A DNA stretch of 64,000 bases from Nectonema munidae (taxonomy: Eukaryota; Nematomorpha; Nectonematoida; Nectonematidae), in NCBI GenBank assembly GCA_030549495.1, contig JAUIRK010000185.1, positions 620,001-684,000 on the forward strand, read 5' to 3'. The translations under genes were made by a program, and so were the position numbers. This document shows, piece by piece, positions 47,362 to 59,939 of this stretch (its first letter is position 1; each line of letters opens with the position of its first letter). Below the pieces are notes generated by a model. That model had not been told where the DNA came from. It searched no databases and was given only the letters and a program-made list of their open reading frames with translations.

Positions 47362-48233
47362 CTGTGCTAAAGTTTTTAAAATCGTAACATATTGATAAAA
47401 TCTTCACCTTATAACAACTTCAAGTTTTTCGATTCAAATTGAGTGGGTTCAACAAAACTCATCCTACTTTTAACATAATTATTTAACATATGATTTGAAG
47501 TAAAATAATTAAAAGATTCATTGAAAGATACCTAATTTCGTTTCTGATTTCATTTTTTGTTTTACCAACAAATTATCCAATTTGTAAATTATCTCATTAT
47601 TAATACATTTAGCAGGAAGTTTTTCAACTTCCCTTAGTCGTAAAAAAACATAGCCATTTCATGTTTATTTTCTTGGGCTTAACTAGATAGATTCAATAAT
47701 AAATCAGCTTTAATTGTTTGGTCAATACCTGAAAAAAATTTGCATTTGAACATTCATTTACTTGGTAGGAGGGATAAGAAAGACAATTGCTATCTTGGAA
47801 ACAGAAACGGAAACTTTTATGATTTAGTTTAATATGTTGCATTAAAGAATCGGTCCTTGAATATTTTTTTTACAAAATATACAGAAAATTTCTACATTTC
47901 TGTCAGACTCATGAACTTATAAGTATTCCTAAATAAACTTCACTAATGTTTTACAATTTTTAATCTAACAAAGAATTCAATAAGGTGCATATAAGTCACA
48001 TTTGAAAATGAAAATAAATAAATTAAAAAAAAATTATTTGGAAAGTTATGAAGCATACTTATTGATTAAATGAACAAAAATTATAATAATTTTTCATAAA
48101 ATGAAATTTTTTTAACGTTTTGTTGTAAAGATATATCGTGGAAACTCATTATTAATATATAACTTTACACTCAACGACATCTAAATTGCTACTTGTGCAC
48201 TTAAAATGAGGCTTTCTCTGTATTCTCAGGAGT
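47362..48233. other. Spacer sequence, nothing recognised
   Basis: AT-rich DNA up to the hAT element at 48242. No open frame, termini or tandem repeat that I can support. Confidence 0.4.
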
Positions 48234-48241
48234 GCATATTG

Positions 48242-48885
48242 CAGGGCGTATCAAGGGATCGTGGCGCCCCAGGGCAAACGTCCTGAATGGAGCCCCTCAC
48301 CCCTTGCTCTTTCTTTTCTCACTCATCCCTACCCCATTCAGGCTTAAAAAGTGATTTAGAAAAAAATACTCACATTTTTATTAAGCCACATAATTTAGAT
48401 ATATACTGACTGAGTCGAAGACAGTCTCCATTAGATGTTCATTTTTCGTGTTTTAGCAGCAGCAAAATTATCGATGAATTGGTCAAAATTAACACAATTT
48501 AGAACTTCTTTCTCAATTCTTATAAGAACCAGAATTTCGAGGCGGGCTTGCCCCATAGTGCTTCTTAGATAAGACTTAATAAGTTTTAGCTTGCTGAATG
48601 ACCTTTCACATGATGCAATAGAAGTTCCAATTGTCAGCATGATCCCCAAAGCCACTTGTAGATTCGGACAGAGTCCTGAGTGCGAGGACAGGAAACCAAG
48701 TAACTCCATAGCGTTTGCCGGTTTTTCCTTCCGACGTTTCAAAAACATTTGAATGTCCTCAATTTCCATCTCAAGCTCTGCTGCGTTGACGTCATGGACA
48801 ATGAAATGGCGCCCCTATAGGTGTGGCGCACGGGGCAATTGCCCCCCCCCCCCCCCCCACTGCCCTCCCCTTTGATACGGCCCTG
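48242..48885 (-). mobile_element. Internally deleted hAT element, 644 bp, perfect 8-bp duplication
   Basis: Ends cagggcgtatcaagggatcg (left) and, inverted, cagggccgtatcaaagggga (right). The octamer gcatattg flanks both sides (48234-48241 and 48886-48893), a perfect hAT-type target duplication. The interior keeps only the transposase C-terminal domain on the minus strand (48431-48769). A C17 run sits near the right end. It inserted next to, or into, the dispersed repeat continuing at 48894. Confidence 0.9.
48431..48769 (-). pseudogene. hAT transposase C-terminal dimerisation domain
   Basis: 112 codons open from an ATG: PANAMELLGFLSSHSGLCPN, then IMLTIGTSIASCERSFSKLK, LIKSYLRSTMGQARLEILVL and IRIEKEVLNCVNFDQFIDNF, ending KTRKMNI. 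The CERSFS.LK.IK.YLRSTMGQ.RL core is the signature of the hAT dimerisation region in ZMYM/DUF4371-type transposases. The catalytic domain is gone, leaving the end of the gene inside a 644-bp element. The frame is intact, consistent with recent internal deletion. Confidence 0.85.
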
Positions 48886-48893
48886 GCATATTG

Positions 48894-49085
48894 CGTTTGT
48901 TATTAATTCAAATCATCTAACAATGGATAAAATAATGAAGGCCAGCATTATTTACTTTTATATATCCGTATAGAAATAGCACAATTAGTAGACGTAACTA
49001 ATGGAGTTAATAAAATAGTCATTTGCCAAGCCAAAACAACTTTACTAATCTAATTAGTAAGTGGTGCTAATTTTTTCTCTCAGTG
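48894..49085 (+). repeat. Dispersed repeat, partner of 7420-7632
   Basis: Begins gtttgttattaattcaaatc just after the hAT duplication and shares several 15-25 base segments with 7420-7632, ending at taattagtaagtggtgctaa. Unclassified and non-coding. Confidence 0.45.
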
Positions 49086-49573
49086 GGATTAATAGAAGAC
49101 TTGATTAATTTATAGTTTAGACTTTTCTAGTTAAATAGGTGTCGATTTAAATCCTTGACTCACCATGGACTTGGATGTATATGCATCAAATCTGTCAAAT
49201 TATATCAATGTTATAATAATTTTGAATCTGATTTCTTTGAAATTTTTTCATGTTAAATGGTAAGTATCTTATGATACACAACATATAACCTTCCTAAATA
49301 ATGCAAGATGTTCCTTTCATGATTTTTTGATTAATTTCGAAAATTATGTAAGTAAGCTTTCTATCAAAGCTAATATAACTAATATCTCTCGAATTCATAC
49401 TTTGAATTTGTCAAAAACAAATATAAAATTAATCTATTGCAAACAGTCGCTTTAAAAAGAAACTCGTGCGATCCACGAGATATACGATAAATGCAAGCTC
49501 TTTATACATTACGCACAAATGATGAAAGATATTTTCATTTATTGACTAAAAATAAGAAAATTTATTCAAAGTG

Positions 49574-52500
49574 TCAAACTTTGATGACACTACTGCCTTT
49601 ACTTTTTTCTTCCTCTTTTTCTTCCTGTTGTTTCACTTTTTTTTTGATCGAGTCCAGCTCTTTTTCCACATCGAAGTGATAAATGTGTCTCTCAACATTC
49701 TTAGGATAAAAAATCAGAATCTAAAAACGATGCATATATGCAAGCATGGAACAAGCAGAAAGTGAAAATATACGATTCCGATGCCAGTAAACACGCCAAA
49801 AAACCAGCCAATCATCACATCATGTGGGTGGCTGTTGTTTGAAGTAATTCTTGTGATTGAAGTTCCAATGGAAATGAGGAGAGCGAAGACGAACAAAATC
49901 ACTTTAATGAAAATCAATTTCTTGTTCTTCATGCGGAGATTTATGTACCAGAAAAACCACACGAAGAAGAAGCTGGAAAAGGCAGCTTGACCTGAGAAAA
50001 AGGACAACCTAAATTGAAAGCAGCCCTGCTCGTTAGAGATCAGACTCTTGTGTCAGACTGGTCATTAAAGGCCTACACGGACTGGGCTTTCCAAAATAAA
50101 AAGCTATTTTTTATCAAGTTAGCATTTTTGTATACTTAAACATAAAACTTTTAAGATTGAAGCAAAATACTATTGCTAAACTTAAAATTTATCGGATATT
50201 GATCTTTTTACTAATTTATTAAGAAATTTGAAGTTAATTGAAAATAGCAAAAATTTTGATATTAAATAACTAATCTTTGTAAAATATATCAAGCAAAAGA
50301 TCTAATGAACAAAGTGTGACAAAATTTCTAATCACGAAATAAAGATTTGCATTACTTAAAAATAATCTTTTTAAAACGATATAAATCTACTTTGAAAAAA
50401 GGAGATTTGAAAGTAGCACATCATTTATGTGTTAGATTATTTAGTTTATGTGAGCAGAGATTATAATCTATTCTGGCCCAAACTACTTATTGAATTCTAA
50501 AATCCATCCTTCAAAATATTATTTCATGATTAAGCATTTTCTTCATTATATGAATTAATCCAAACATTCATTCTGTCTGACATTTAATATAAAATGGAAT
50601 CTTAATGAGCAAGTGATTTGAATGTTTTCGAAAACCACCAAAGGGGATGAATAGAATCCAAAAAATTTCTTACCTTGAAGATTTGATGAGCTCCGAAGAT
50701 AAAGCACAGCGGTACTCGCTTATATATTTGGGGCGATCGCAAACCTCTTCGTATAAAGGCTGGCAAACTTCAAAGAAGTAGGGAGTGAGCTCTCCTGATA
50801 AATAACTCACTATACCTAAAATATAAGAATGCGACACTCTACACAAGTGTTATTCAACATCTTTTGACGCATGGAGCAAAAAATTGGCACACTCATCTTG
50901 GCTCCTTCTTCTAAGTGACTGGCCACATAATTAAAGTTTTAATAGTGAAAGCTTGACGAGATATTTTTCCACTTTTACTAGTTGGACAAAAAACTCCCTT
51001 TGTAAAATGAAATACAAAATATAGAAATGATGAAATCAGAAATGTGAACAAAGAAATAGAAACAAACAGACAGACAGATATTGGGACTCATATGTACAAA
51101 GAAAAGAACTGTCAAGAACTTTAACTTAAGAACCAAGTGTGTAGGTAAACATATGAATATTTCGCCATTGGTCCCCTCAAAACAAAAATGCCTGGCTAGG
51201 TTACTCCATGGGCCACTAAAACTTTTAAAAGAGGTTTAAGTGATTAATCATTAAAAATAACGTAGAATAAGAAATTCAATTAAAAATATAAAAAATTTCT
51301 TGGTCTATTATAAATACTTTTTAGTAAAAAAACGATTTTTTGACATTTTTGTTTTAAATGAAGTTTAGTTCTCATAAAATTTAGAAATTAATTTATAATA
51401 TAGATATAGACTAGGCTAGTTAAAAAGGTGTTATTATTGTGGTAAGTTAACAAAATCGTTTGATGTTTTGGATTAACTGAAATTTGGCCATCTTATCTGA
51501 ATTAAGGTGCTTTCAAATTTTATAACGTCATGTTATTGTTTATTTTGTGTTTATTTTCCATTTATTTAGTTCTGCCAAATGTTTTATTTTTCTAGGACTG
51601 TCCTGTTTTTACGGAAACATGTGTAATTTAAGAACCCTTTTTTTCATTAAGCTTCTAAAAAGGAATTTAAAAAAATCTAGCTCTAATTATGAAGATCTAT
51701 AAAAAATTTTCTTTTTCTTTTATATAGTTTTCATAATGCATATTTCTGTAATGGAAAAGACGTTATTCAACATATTTCTCAAGCACCTATTTTTCCCATT
51801 TAGCTGATTTAAAAACTGAAACACATAGTCAAGTTACATAAACGTATACATTTATCTATACGTATATTATTTCTATCAATAAAAACGTTTTACACGTTAA
51901 CAGTTGCAACGCATTTTCTTTATAAATATCTATTGTGCACAAAGAATTATAATGACATCAGAAAAAAGGTTTATTTGAAAAGAAACTTCATGATGAAAAT
52001 CTTATTTATGAAAAGGCGAATGCCCTGCCAGCGCTTTTCATAAACCTTTGGAACTACGCAGACTTTAACATCTCATGTTTTTTTTCTTATGTTTTCATTT
52101 TGTTTCAAATTGCTTGACTTTTATTTTTACACTTATTTATTATAATTATAATTTACTAATAAAGTACATGTAGGCCTCCTGTGCGTGTTTAATTAATTTG
52201 TCTTCTTTTGTTGCTTGTTTATTTTTATTCTTTCCATTTCAATAAATTTTCTTCTTTCTTCTTCTTTAAAATTTCATTTTTTTGGAAAGAAATATTTCAA
52301 ATTTTTAAAAAGGTTTTTTAATTGCAAATTTTTCTTCTTAAATTTCTTTAAATAAAATCGGCGGTCCAAATGAAAGCGATTAGGAGGAGATGTGAAAAAT
52401 CTTACAACACATGGGGCTGGGTAATATAGAACGAAATTATATACTGATTTTAAATCGTATTTAATATTTTAATTCCAAGTTTTGATTAAACAAATTTGGA

Positions 52501-55500
52501 CATACACATTTTTTTCTATAAAATATTCTATGATTGCACGCACACATATGATAAATATCTAATTTCCGCCCTCCTATCTCATAGAAATTCTAGATAAACC
52601 GCCATTCTAGAAAAGGAGATAAAACATTTGAATCCTTTTAACATACAACTAAAAATTAATAAAAAATCAACTTTATTTTGTAAAAATTGAAGAGAAGATT
52701 TTGTAAGTTTTTAATATCGTTCCTTACTACAAAACTTCAATTCGTTCAGAATTGTCTAGAATATTTACTTTGCTTACATGGAAGATATTTTATGAAAAAA
52801 TTTGTAATTGATGAAAGGTAAAATAAATTTTTACTTAAAGTGCTTGTTATGAAAGCTGTTCCAAAGACATATGGGAAAATGATGGAAATGTTACTTCTTA
52901 CATAGAATTTTCTACAAAATATAAACTTGAAAGGTATTCAATATTATGCACAAGATAAACATGATGAATTTGAAGCTCGTTAACTCTTCAATGCTCACAC
53001 ATTTTTCTTTCTTAGAACCGTCGCATAGGACTAATCCTTCGTCTTTAATTTTTTAAGGTCTTATGAGGGCTGACATGGTTCTCTTCACAATGAGTTCAAA
53101 ATAGACATTAAGAAAATAAGTTAGGTTTTGCCACGATTTTAAATTGTATTGGAGAGATTTTTTTTTAAAAAAATTATGAAAAAAAAAATTTTTAATTTAG
53201 TAATTGAAAAAGTTAATGAAGGAAAAAGGCTTATTTGCCAAATAATAAAAAATTGAAGTGATATAGTTTCTGATTTTCTACAAAAAATAAAAAAATTCAT
53301 AATGTAAATAGTTAAAATATCAAAAAAATTAAAAACAGTACATATCAAAGTAATATAAATATAACAAATAATAAACTAAAATTAAAAAAATTTAAGGAAA
53401 GAAAATTGCAGTTACAAAAAGACAAAATACAATTACAAAAGGACGAAATAGCTAAAAATGGTATATATATAGGATAATTAACATATATTATTCTTCACTC
53501 ACAAGAAATCGTTTACTTTCTTTTTCACCTCCAAAGTTGTTACCCGATTTCTGTTTGACATAAGTTGGAAAAGACTCAAAGAGTCGAAATATTCTTTTTA
53601 AAATTAAAAATTGTGCTTTAAAAACCGGAATCGGTGTTTAAAACAAAAAGTTACATTGTATTAATTAGTGTAATATCATTAGTTTTATTTATTACACATA
53701 AAAAATAGACGCGTATTGAATTATTTATTCCTTCTCAGCAAGGACATCGTGTCATAAAGAAGTAAAAGGATTTTCTAAAGAATTGGCAATTTTGAAAAAA
53801 ACGCCATGTAAGAGTCACTGAAAGTCATAAAAATCAAGAAAAATGATTTTTAGTTACTTGAAACAATCTTGTTGATACATCTCATTGAAACATTGGAAAT
53901 TTAATCATAAACATTGAAGATTTACATCTTTACAATTTACAGAGGGTTAAACCCTCGCTTCGAATTCCGAATTGATTAACTCAACAGGAAAAGCACAAGT
54001 TTTTGCTGTTATGACTTGTTCATACAAAGTTAGTTTTATATCAAATAATTCTGATACAACAGCCAAAAACACGTGTGGAGAAATGGTTTTTTCGTTTTAG
54101 TTTTGGGAAAATCTTGTGAAAGACTTGTTATATATTCCTTGTAATCATCATATATTAGAACTCTCGCTGTGTTTGAAGTTTGTTGGGTTTCACAAGTTAG
54201 GAATTTTTTTTTTGGTTTTTAAAAAATTTTGGTTTTTAAAAATATTTTTTTTATAAAAAATTTTTAAATTGAAAAAAGGGGGTAAAATTTTAAGAGTTTT
54301 GTTTTTAAAAAAAATTAAAATAACAAAAATTGAAGAACATTGAGTACTGCATTTCTCTCTATTTTCTGGAATGAAAGCTTGGAAAACATTTTGCTTCCTA
54401 TTGATCCTTCATTTATTGATATGACAATTATTGATTGTTTTGATTAAGAAATCCAAATACAAAAAATCTCTGATGCAACAAAGCAAAATGTTGCCAACCG
54501 CATCTTCCTGGTGAAGCCATTCGATTATCTTTTGAAATAATCAATTCGAAAAATTTATTAATGTGATTTAAAAGCAATAAATTAATCGTGACTACTTTTC
54601 CCAAAATACTCGCTTCCAAAAAGGAAAAGGAAGCATGTGTGTTTTTCTAGACCTTTTTCACTCATAATTCTTTTTTTCTAGGAGAATAACGATTTCAGTT
54701 TTTCACACAAAATGTTTCAAAACATCACAAGAACTTAATGTTATTATGGTTAACTCGCACCAAAACTAATTTTTAAATTAATTAATTGGTTTTTCGTTTT
54801 TCAGTTAATTAGTTTGTTAGTTGATTAATTAGTTTTTTATTCAGAGTTAGTATTGCAAGAGATTTTAAAAACTTAAATCGTTAAGATGAAAATTTTTTTA
54901 TATTTTGTAATAAATTCATCCAAACTTTATACTTATATTCGTATTTTATATTTATTTTTTAGTAATAATTAATTGAATATTGACCCAATTCATAAACTTT
55001 GGCAATTAATCAGTCCAGGGCTATCTTGAAGCATAAATTATTTTTACTAAATTAAACTAATTAACAATTTTATTACTAACTTGGATAATATTTAGTGCAT
55101 ATATCAAAACAAGCTTGATACAATTCAATAAGTAAAGCATAAAGAAATGCAAAAGGAAAAAAATAAGTGAATTTATTGAGATAGTTAGAGTGGGTTATTG
55201 ATCTGTTATCAATTTCCAACAATTAAATTTATGGTTTTAAATATTTGGAATTAAAATTTCATTTACAAATAGTGAAGAACAAAGTTCTTTTTAGTGCTCC
55301 CTTTGAATTTAATTATATAACTAAATTGGTATTATAAGTAAAGAAATTTATTCTAATGTTTTAACTTACTTATCTCCTTTGCTTAAACTAGTGTGTTCCT
55401 TTACATGGTAAAACTTCAGCATCCAAGTTCAGATACCTTTTTGACATTATTGGTTTATTCCTTTACCAAGAGAGAGAGAGAGAGAGAAAGGATATCGATG

Positions 55501-58500
55501 GGACAAAGAGAAGTCACATTCTCAAATCCGAAATCAGCCTTGGTTGAAATCATGCGGCATTATTTTGTGTATTCAACTTTGTATTATTTGCATCATCTAT
55601 TTTTATATAACTAATGAAATATCTCGATGATGTGAATGTGTGTTTATGCGAACAAAATCTACACAAGATATTCCAAATTTTTATCTAATCATCAAATATT
55701 ATTCAAATAAAAAACTATAAAAAATTTGATTAAAATATTAACCAGTCTCATATAATAATTCATTTGCAATGAAGAAATTCTTAATTGTAATGCACCTTTT
55801 TGTTGTGAAATAATCCATTTTAAAGGATAGAAACGTGTTCTAAAGTTAGCAACTGAGAATCACTTATCTCTAATTAAGGAATAAATAATTTGGAATAAAT
55901 TGATCAATAAAAGAAAAAAGTAGATAAAAAGTTTGACCTGAAGACAACTTTCTTGGAGAGTTCTTCGCTTTCACACATGTTTTGCATTTTCTTCACATAC
56001 TTCTTAATTCTTCGATACTCAATCACATACACCTACAAATAGAAGAATTTGGAATGAGCACTATAAAAAGTATATTGTATCACAATTCAAACGCCGCCAA
56101 ACCCAAAAAGTGTAACAAAACATTTAGTTACATTTACCAATTAAATTGCAAAGCTAAAATTATGCGTACTTTGAGTATTTTGAATAAAACAAGATTTAAG
56201 TTACTTGTTCTCATGTATAGAAATAAATAAACTTCCATTTTTTCAGCATAAATCCCTGATATCTGTGTCATAGGATAAATTATATGACGTCTGAGGCACA
56301 AATTTGCCGAGTTGTTGTAAAAAATGACTGTCCAGTAAATTGATTTCTTGATAAACCTCCCTTCTTCACAGTTCATTACAAGGCGTGCCATAGTGCTTTC
56401 TCGATAAAAAACACCCAACAGTACCTTGCACTTTTACATTTAAAAGTAGTCTACTTATATCCGATTCACAAAACAAATACGTTTGGAATATTTGGGGTCA
56501 TTTCAACCGAGAAAAAAATGGCCTATTTAGAGCTATTTTTAGCCAGAAAAAGTCTATTGAATTTTAAGATATAAACAAAATTAAAAAATAAAAACATTAT
56601 AATAAAATTTTATAATCTTGGTAAAGCAGTTTTGAACATTATAAGATAAAGAATTTGTAATTATAATAGAAGTAAAAATATGCTTTTGAAAAATTTTCCT
56701 CCATTTTTAACATTAATTTGTACTCCTCTCATTAACTAGAACAAATATTAGAGATAAATGCAAAAGTTTGAATTATTTGTCTGCTTTTATGATGTGAATC
56801 AAGTTAAAACAAAGAACAAGAACAAAGTGTAATATAATTTTGCTTCATTCTTTTATCATTATAAATGAAAACGCATTTGAATTTCAAAACAAAAACCAGA
56901 AACAAATATAATGGTTTAACTATATTACTATAGATGACACTGTATTTGGAATAATAACAAAAATAGCAAATAATCTATCATTTTATTTTTATTAGGATGA
57001 AGCTTAAAAAATTTTCGATGATGGATAAATTTGATTGACATTTATTATCATTAAAAATAAGTAAAAATCACTTAAGTCGAAATAACATCAAAAATATAAA
57101 ATCCCATAACTAAATTAAGTATTTGCTAATTTCATTTTAATTTAAATGTTTCATTATTATAAGTTTCAAAACAAATAACCTAAGGAATACTAAAAAAACA
57201 TTTCTGTTCAAATTATAATTAATTAATTATTATAATGATTATATGTTGGAGTTATTTTGACGCCTCATATGTATTAGAAGATACTCAAAATAGAAACCAA
57301 TTTTCAAGAATGTCTTAGTTTACATTAGCCATGCTAAAGTTAATCAACAAAATATTAATAATCTGTGCTGCTAAAAATAAAGCTTATTTTAAAAAATAGG
57401 CATTTTCAACGTCTCTTCAAGAACAACAAGTTCAATTTTGCTAAAATTTATAATTTCATATTGTTAAAATTATCTGTCATTTCTCAAATCAATTGGTTCT
57501 TCCTCTTCTGCAATTGTCAAATTAGATATAATGCTAATCGCAAATGGATTTATCACCCATTCATGTTTATCAATATCAAGTAATGGAAAGTGAAATTGAA
57601 GTGTGGATTGTAATTCAGTGAGTGAATTTAAAATTTCTGAGCAAATTTTCTTCTTGTAATGAGATTCATTAACAGTTGGGAAGCAATCAAATATTCCTTC
57701 TGATACCTTCATCTTCCACAAGGAAACTTTGTCATTGAATGATTTCAATTTTAATGTTGATGTTATAATATTTTCGGATGGTCCTTGAAGACTCAAGTTT
57801 AGTGAGTTTAATTTCTTGAATAAATCAGAAAAAAATTTAACCAAATTTTTTCAAAATTTAATAATTGAACCGTGTTAATCGAAGTCGTGCTAATTGAGGG
57901 AAATTTATGCAGATTCAAAGCATTCACAACACAACCAATACATACATTACAGAAAGAGCAGATGCAATGAAGAAAATCGAAAGTACTATTGTGGAGTTGG
58001 GAACCATTTTTAATCAGCTTGCTTCCATGGTTAAAGAACAAGACGAAATGATTTTCAGAATTGATAATAAGAGCTAATTGATAATAATAGAGCTTTGCTA
58101 GGTAATACTATCTTTTTTTTATTTCTAAAAAATCTCGCGACACACTTGGAAAGTTTTTGCGACACACTACTGTGTCGCGATATAGAGTTTGGGAAACACT
58201 GGTCTAAATAGATCATAAAAAAGCGTGGCGATCTAAGTTCATTATTATGAAGTATCATATTGAAATATAGTAGTATATAAACAAGGTATGCGTTTATTTT
58301 TTCCCTAGTGTTAAAATGATCCGCACACCTCACTTTGCGTAGCAAATGAATATTTTGAACAAATTGTATATAAAAACTTAATTTTATTCGCGCTTAAATA
58401 AACCTAATTTACTCTACTTAATTCTGATCCCCTTCCCCGACTCCACATTGCACATCTGCCTCAATGTTTACCGCGATACGACTTTGACACCATGAATATC

Positions 58501-59118
58501 ACGGTATTGGCCAGGTACAACTTATAAAATAAAGGAATATCATTTTTTTATAAAAAAAGTATCCGTTATTAAAAAGAGAATTTTATGCGCCTGCTCTTAA
58601 ATACTTTGGCCTTTCATAACTATTTGAATAATTTTTTTCAAGCGATCATTTACGAAGGGCCATTCTATACCTGTGGTTTTCTTTTGATTGAAAACATCAT
58701 CATAAGATTAAAAATTTGGGCTTATTTTCTGGTGGGTAGCAAAAATATCAGTATTATAGCTTTATATTGGAAAGAAGGAGTTCACCTCTTTACAAGATCC
58801 AACATGAGTTGCTGATTGATTTGATGCAAAGTATACTTAGAAAAGAGAGATTTAATTTACCATTATAAGAGCAGTTAGGAGGGGAATAGAAATGATATTG
58901 GGTGTAAAATGTGTTTTGTTATACGAATGAGAGAGTGAAGGATCGTTGCAGATAAACCCCGCTTTTCGTGGATAAACGAATGCCGTTATGAAAATGCTTG
59001 GTAAAATAACTAAAAGAGAAAATCGAGTAGAAATGATGATGTAAGATGCATGCGCGAAAAATTTCTTACTAATAAACTTGAAACATATTCTTGTAAGCAC
59101 TAACAAAAAAATGTTCAT
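49574..59118 (-). CDS. PAP2-like six-span membrane pseudoenzyme, right-arm copy, intact
   Basis: Six exons on the minus strand: 58861-59118, 55938-56032, 52835-52911, 50674-50815, 49774-50008 and 49574-49720, 954 bases including the stop, so 317 residues; family members are usually about 280-320. Every junction keeps frame (phases 0, 2, 1, 2, 0). The fold matches LPP/wunen lipid phosphatases: GFICNDPSLSHSY after span 1, YVFGTAFITSTLS in span 3, then motif C1 as SYLSGELTPYF (family KxxxxxxRP), C2 as FFSGQAAFS (family SGH), and C3 as TRITSNNSHPHDV (family SRxxxxxHxxxD). The C1 Lys and Arg, the C2 His and the C3 nucleophile His are replaced by Ser, Thr, Gln and Ser. Phosphatase activity is therefore unlikely; a binding, transport or scaffolding role is inferred. 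The C terminus is a charged coil with Lys/Glu runs. The ATG at 59118 was chosen as the first in frame. It converges on the left-arm copy. Confidence 0.8.
51126..52370. other. Right-arm-specific intron sequence
   Basis: Lies in intron 3 of the right PAP2-like gene and has no counterpart in the left arm (which instead has 33500-35190). AT-rich with no open frame, terminal repeat or tandem array that I can support. Confidence 0.4.
53040..55680. other. Right-arm intron 2 sequence, largely unmatched
   Basis: The left arm has only about 600 bases here (32240-32830). The stretch is AT-rich, with A-rich runs near 53160-53460, a (GA)n microsatellite at about 55461-55484 and tta/aat steps near 54770-54850. 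No recognised gene or transposon. Confidence 0.35.
56215..57465. other. Right-arm intron 1 sequence without recognised content
   Basis: Contains a minus-strand open patch at about 56225-56418 reading FYRESTMARLVMNCEEGRFI then KKSIYWTVIFYNNSANLCLR, which looks protein-like but which I cannot assign. The rest is AT-rich. Confidence 0.3.
57470..58202 (-). pseudogene. hAT transposase relic with one terminal repeat (DUF4371/ZMYM type)
   Basis: 57470-57844 on the minus strand encodes FFSDLFKKLNSLNLSLQGPS, then LKLKSFNDKVSLWKMKVSEG and IFDCFPTVNES, and later HEWVINPFAISI and IAEEEEPIDLRND, which follows closely the F.DIF..LN.LN..LQG ... F..KL.LW ... FP block and the W..NPF ... EEE.ID(L/I)..D block of hAT-derived FAM200/ZMYM-like transposases. 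Upstream remnants reach a terminal repeat whose tip is cagtgtttcccaaactctat (inverted at about 58183-58202), followed inward by repeated gcgacacac. The catalytic N-terminus and the other end are missing. It lies in intron 1 of the right PAP2-like gene and is absent from the left arm. Confidence 0.75.
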
Positions 59119-59615
59119 TTTGAAGTGAAGTCTTTAAAGCAATTTTCCTTTCTTGGCACAATTAATGATGTCACAAAATTTTGGTGATAGAAGTGAGCTA
59201 AAAACGTAAAAGTAGCCATGTTTAAATCTTATAGTAATGAGATTAATTTTAGTGAGATATAATGTAATAAAATTTTTGCATTGATATCATTTATTGATTA
59301 TATTTATGCAAATGTTTCTTTGAGAAAACAGTACTCAGGTAAATATTATAACCAGGGGTAATCAAAAGTCAGTAAAGACAATCTTTGGATACATTTAACG
59401 CTTCTGAATCATGGTAAAATTCGCATGTTTTAACTAATAATGAAAATTCTTTTGTGTCAGTGAAGCTAAGAATTTTCCACTTTGTCAAATAAGATCATAT
59501 TTATGTTTATTTAAAAGTTAGTTTTTAATAGATAGCTCTTGTGTCTATACGCCCTTTCTTACAATAAATTTTTTGGTATTATATGTGTAAATGGAAAAGT
59601 GAAGCTGAAGGTCTG
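59119..59615. other. Upstream region of the right PAP2-like gene
   Basis: Matches the left arm in two pieces (30040-30320 and 25740-26770) and contains no coding sequence. Here the left arm is split by the MULE and the TTAA-flanked element, so this stretch preserves the uninterrupted ancestral order. Any promoter of the PAP2-like gene should lie here. I see no clear TATA or initiator that I would call. Confidence 0.4.
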
Positions 59616-59619
59616 TTAT

Positions 59620-59775
59620 ACTAAAATTGAAAAATATGAACGAGGAAAATACTAAGATAGTATGACAAATCTTTTTTAAAAGTAATATTTCGACTTTATG
59701 AGCCTTTTTCAACTTAAGTCAAGCATTTCCTTCTGCTTTCTGCTTGACTTAAGTTCAAAAAGGCTTATAATAGGG
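59620..59775. repeat. Hairpin element, partner of 25510-25735
   Basis: Contains a perfect 15-base inverted pair, aacttaagtcaagca and tgcttgacttaagtt, around a 15-base loop at about 59713-59757. Outer sequence aatatgaacgaggaaaatac matches the left-arm element, but the opposite outer end seems lost. Confidence 0.6.
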
Positions 59776-59939
59776 TAATTTTTTATTCTCTGTTTAATCC
59801 AACTATAATAGGTTTTAAGCTTTGGTTTTGTGCGCTTTTGTCTTGAGTTCAAATCTTAGATTACCTTTGTATTTTCGAAAACAAAGATTAATATAAAAAA
59901 ATTTATTGTTGTTGTTTGATGATAAAGATTTTAAAAATA

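Noticed and set aside
54428-54619. Minus-strand 63-codon open frame in right intron 2
   Set aside because: No homology, no splice support, and typical of chance frames in AT-rich DNA.
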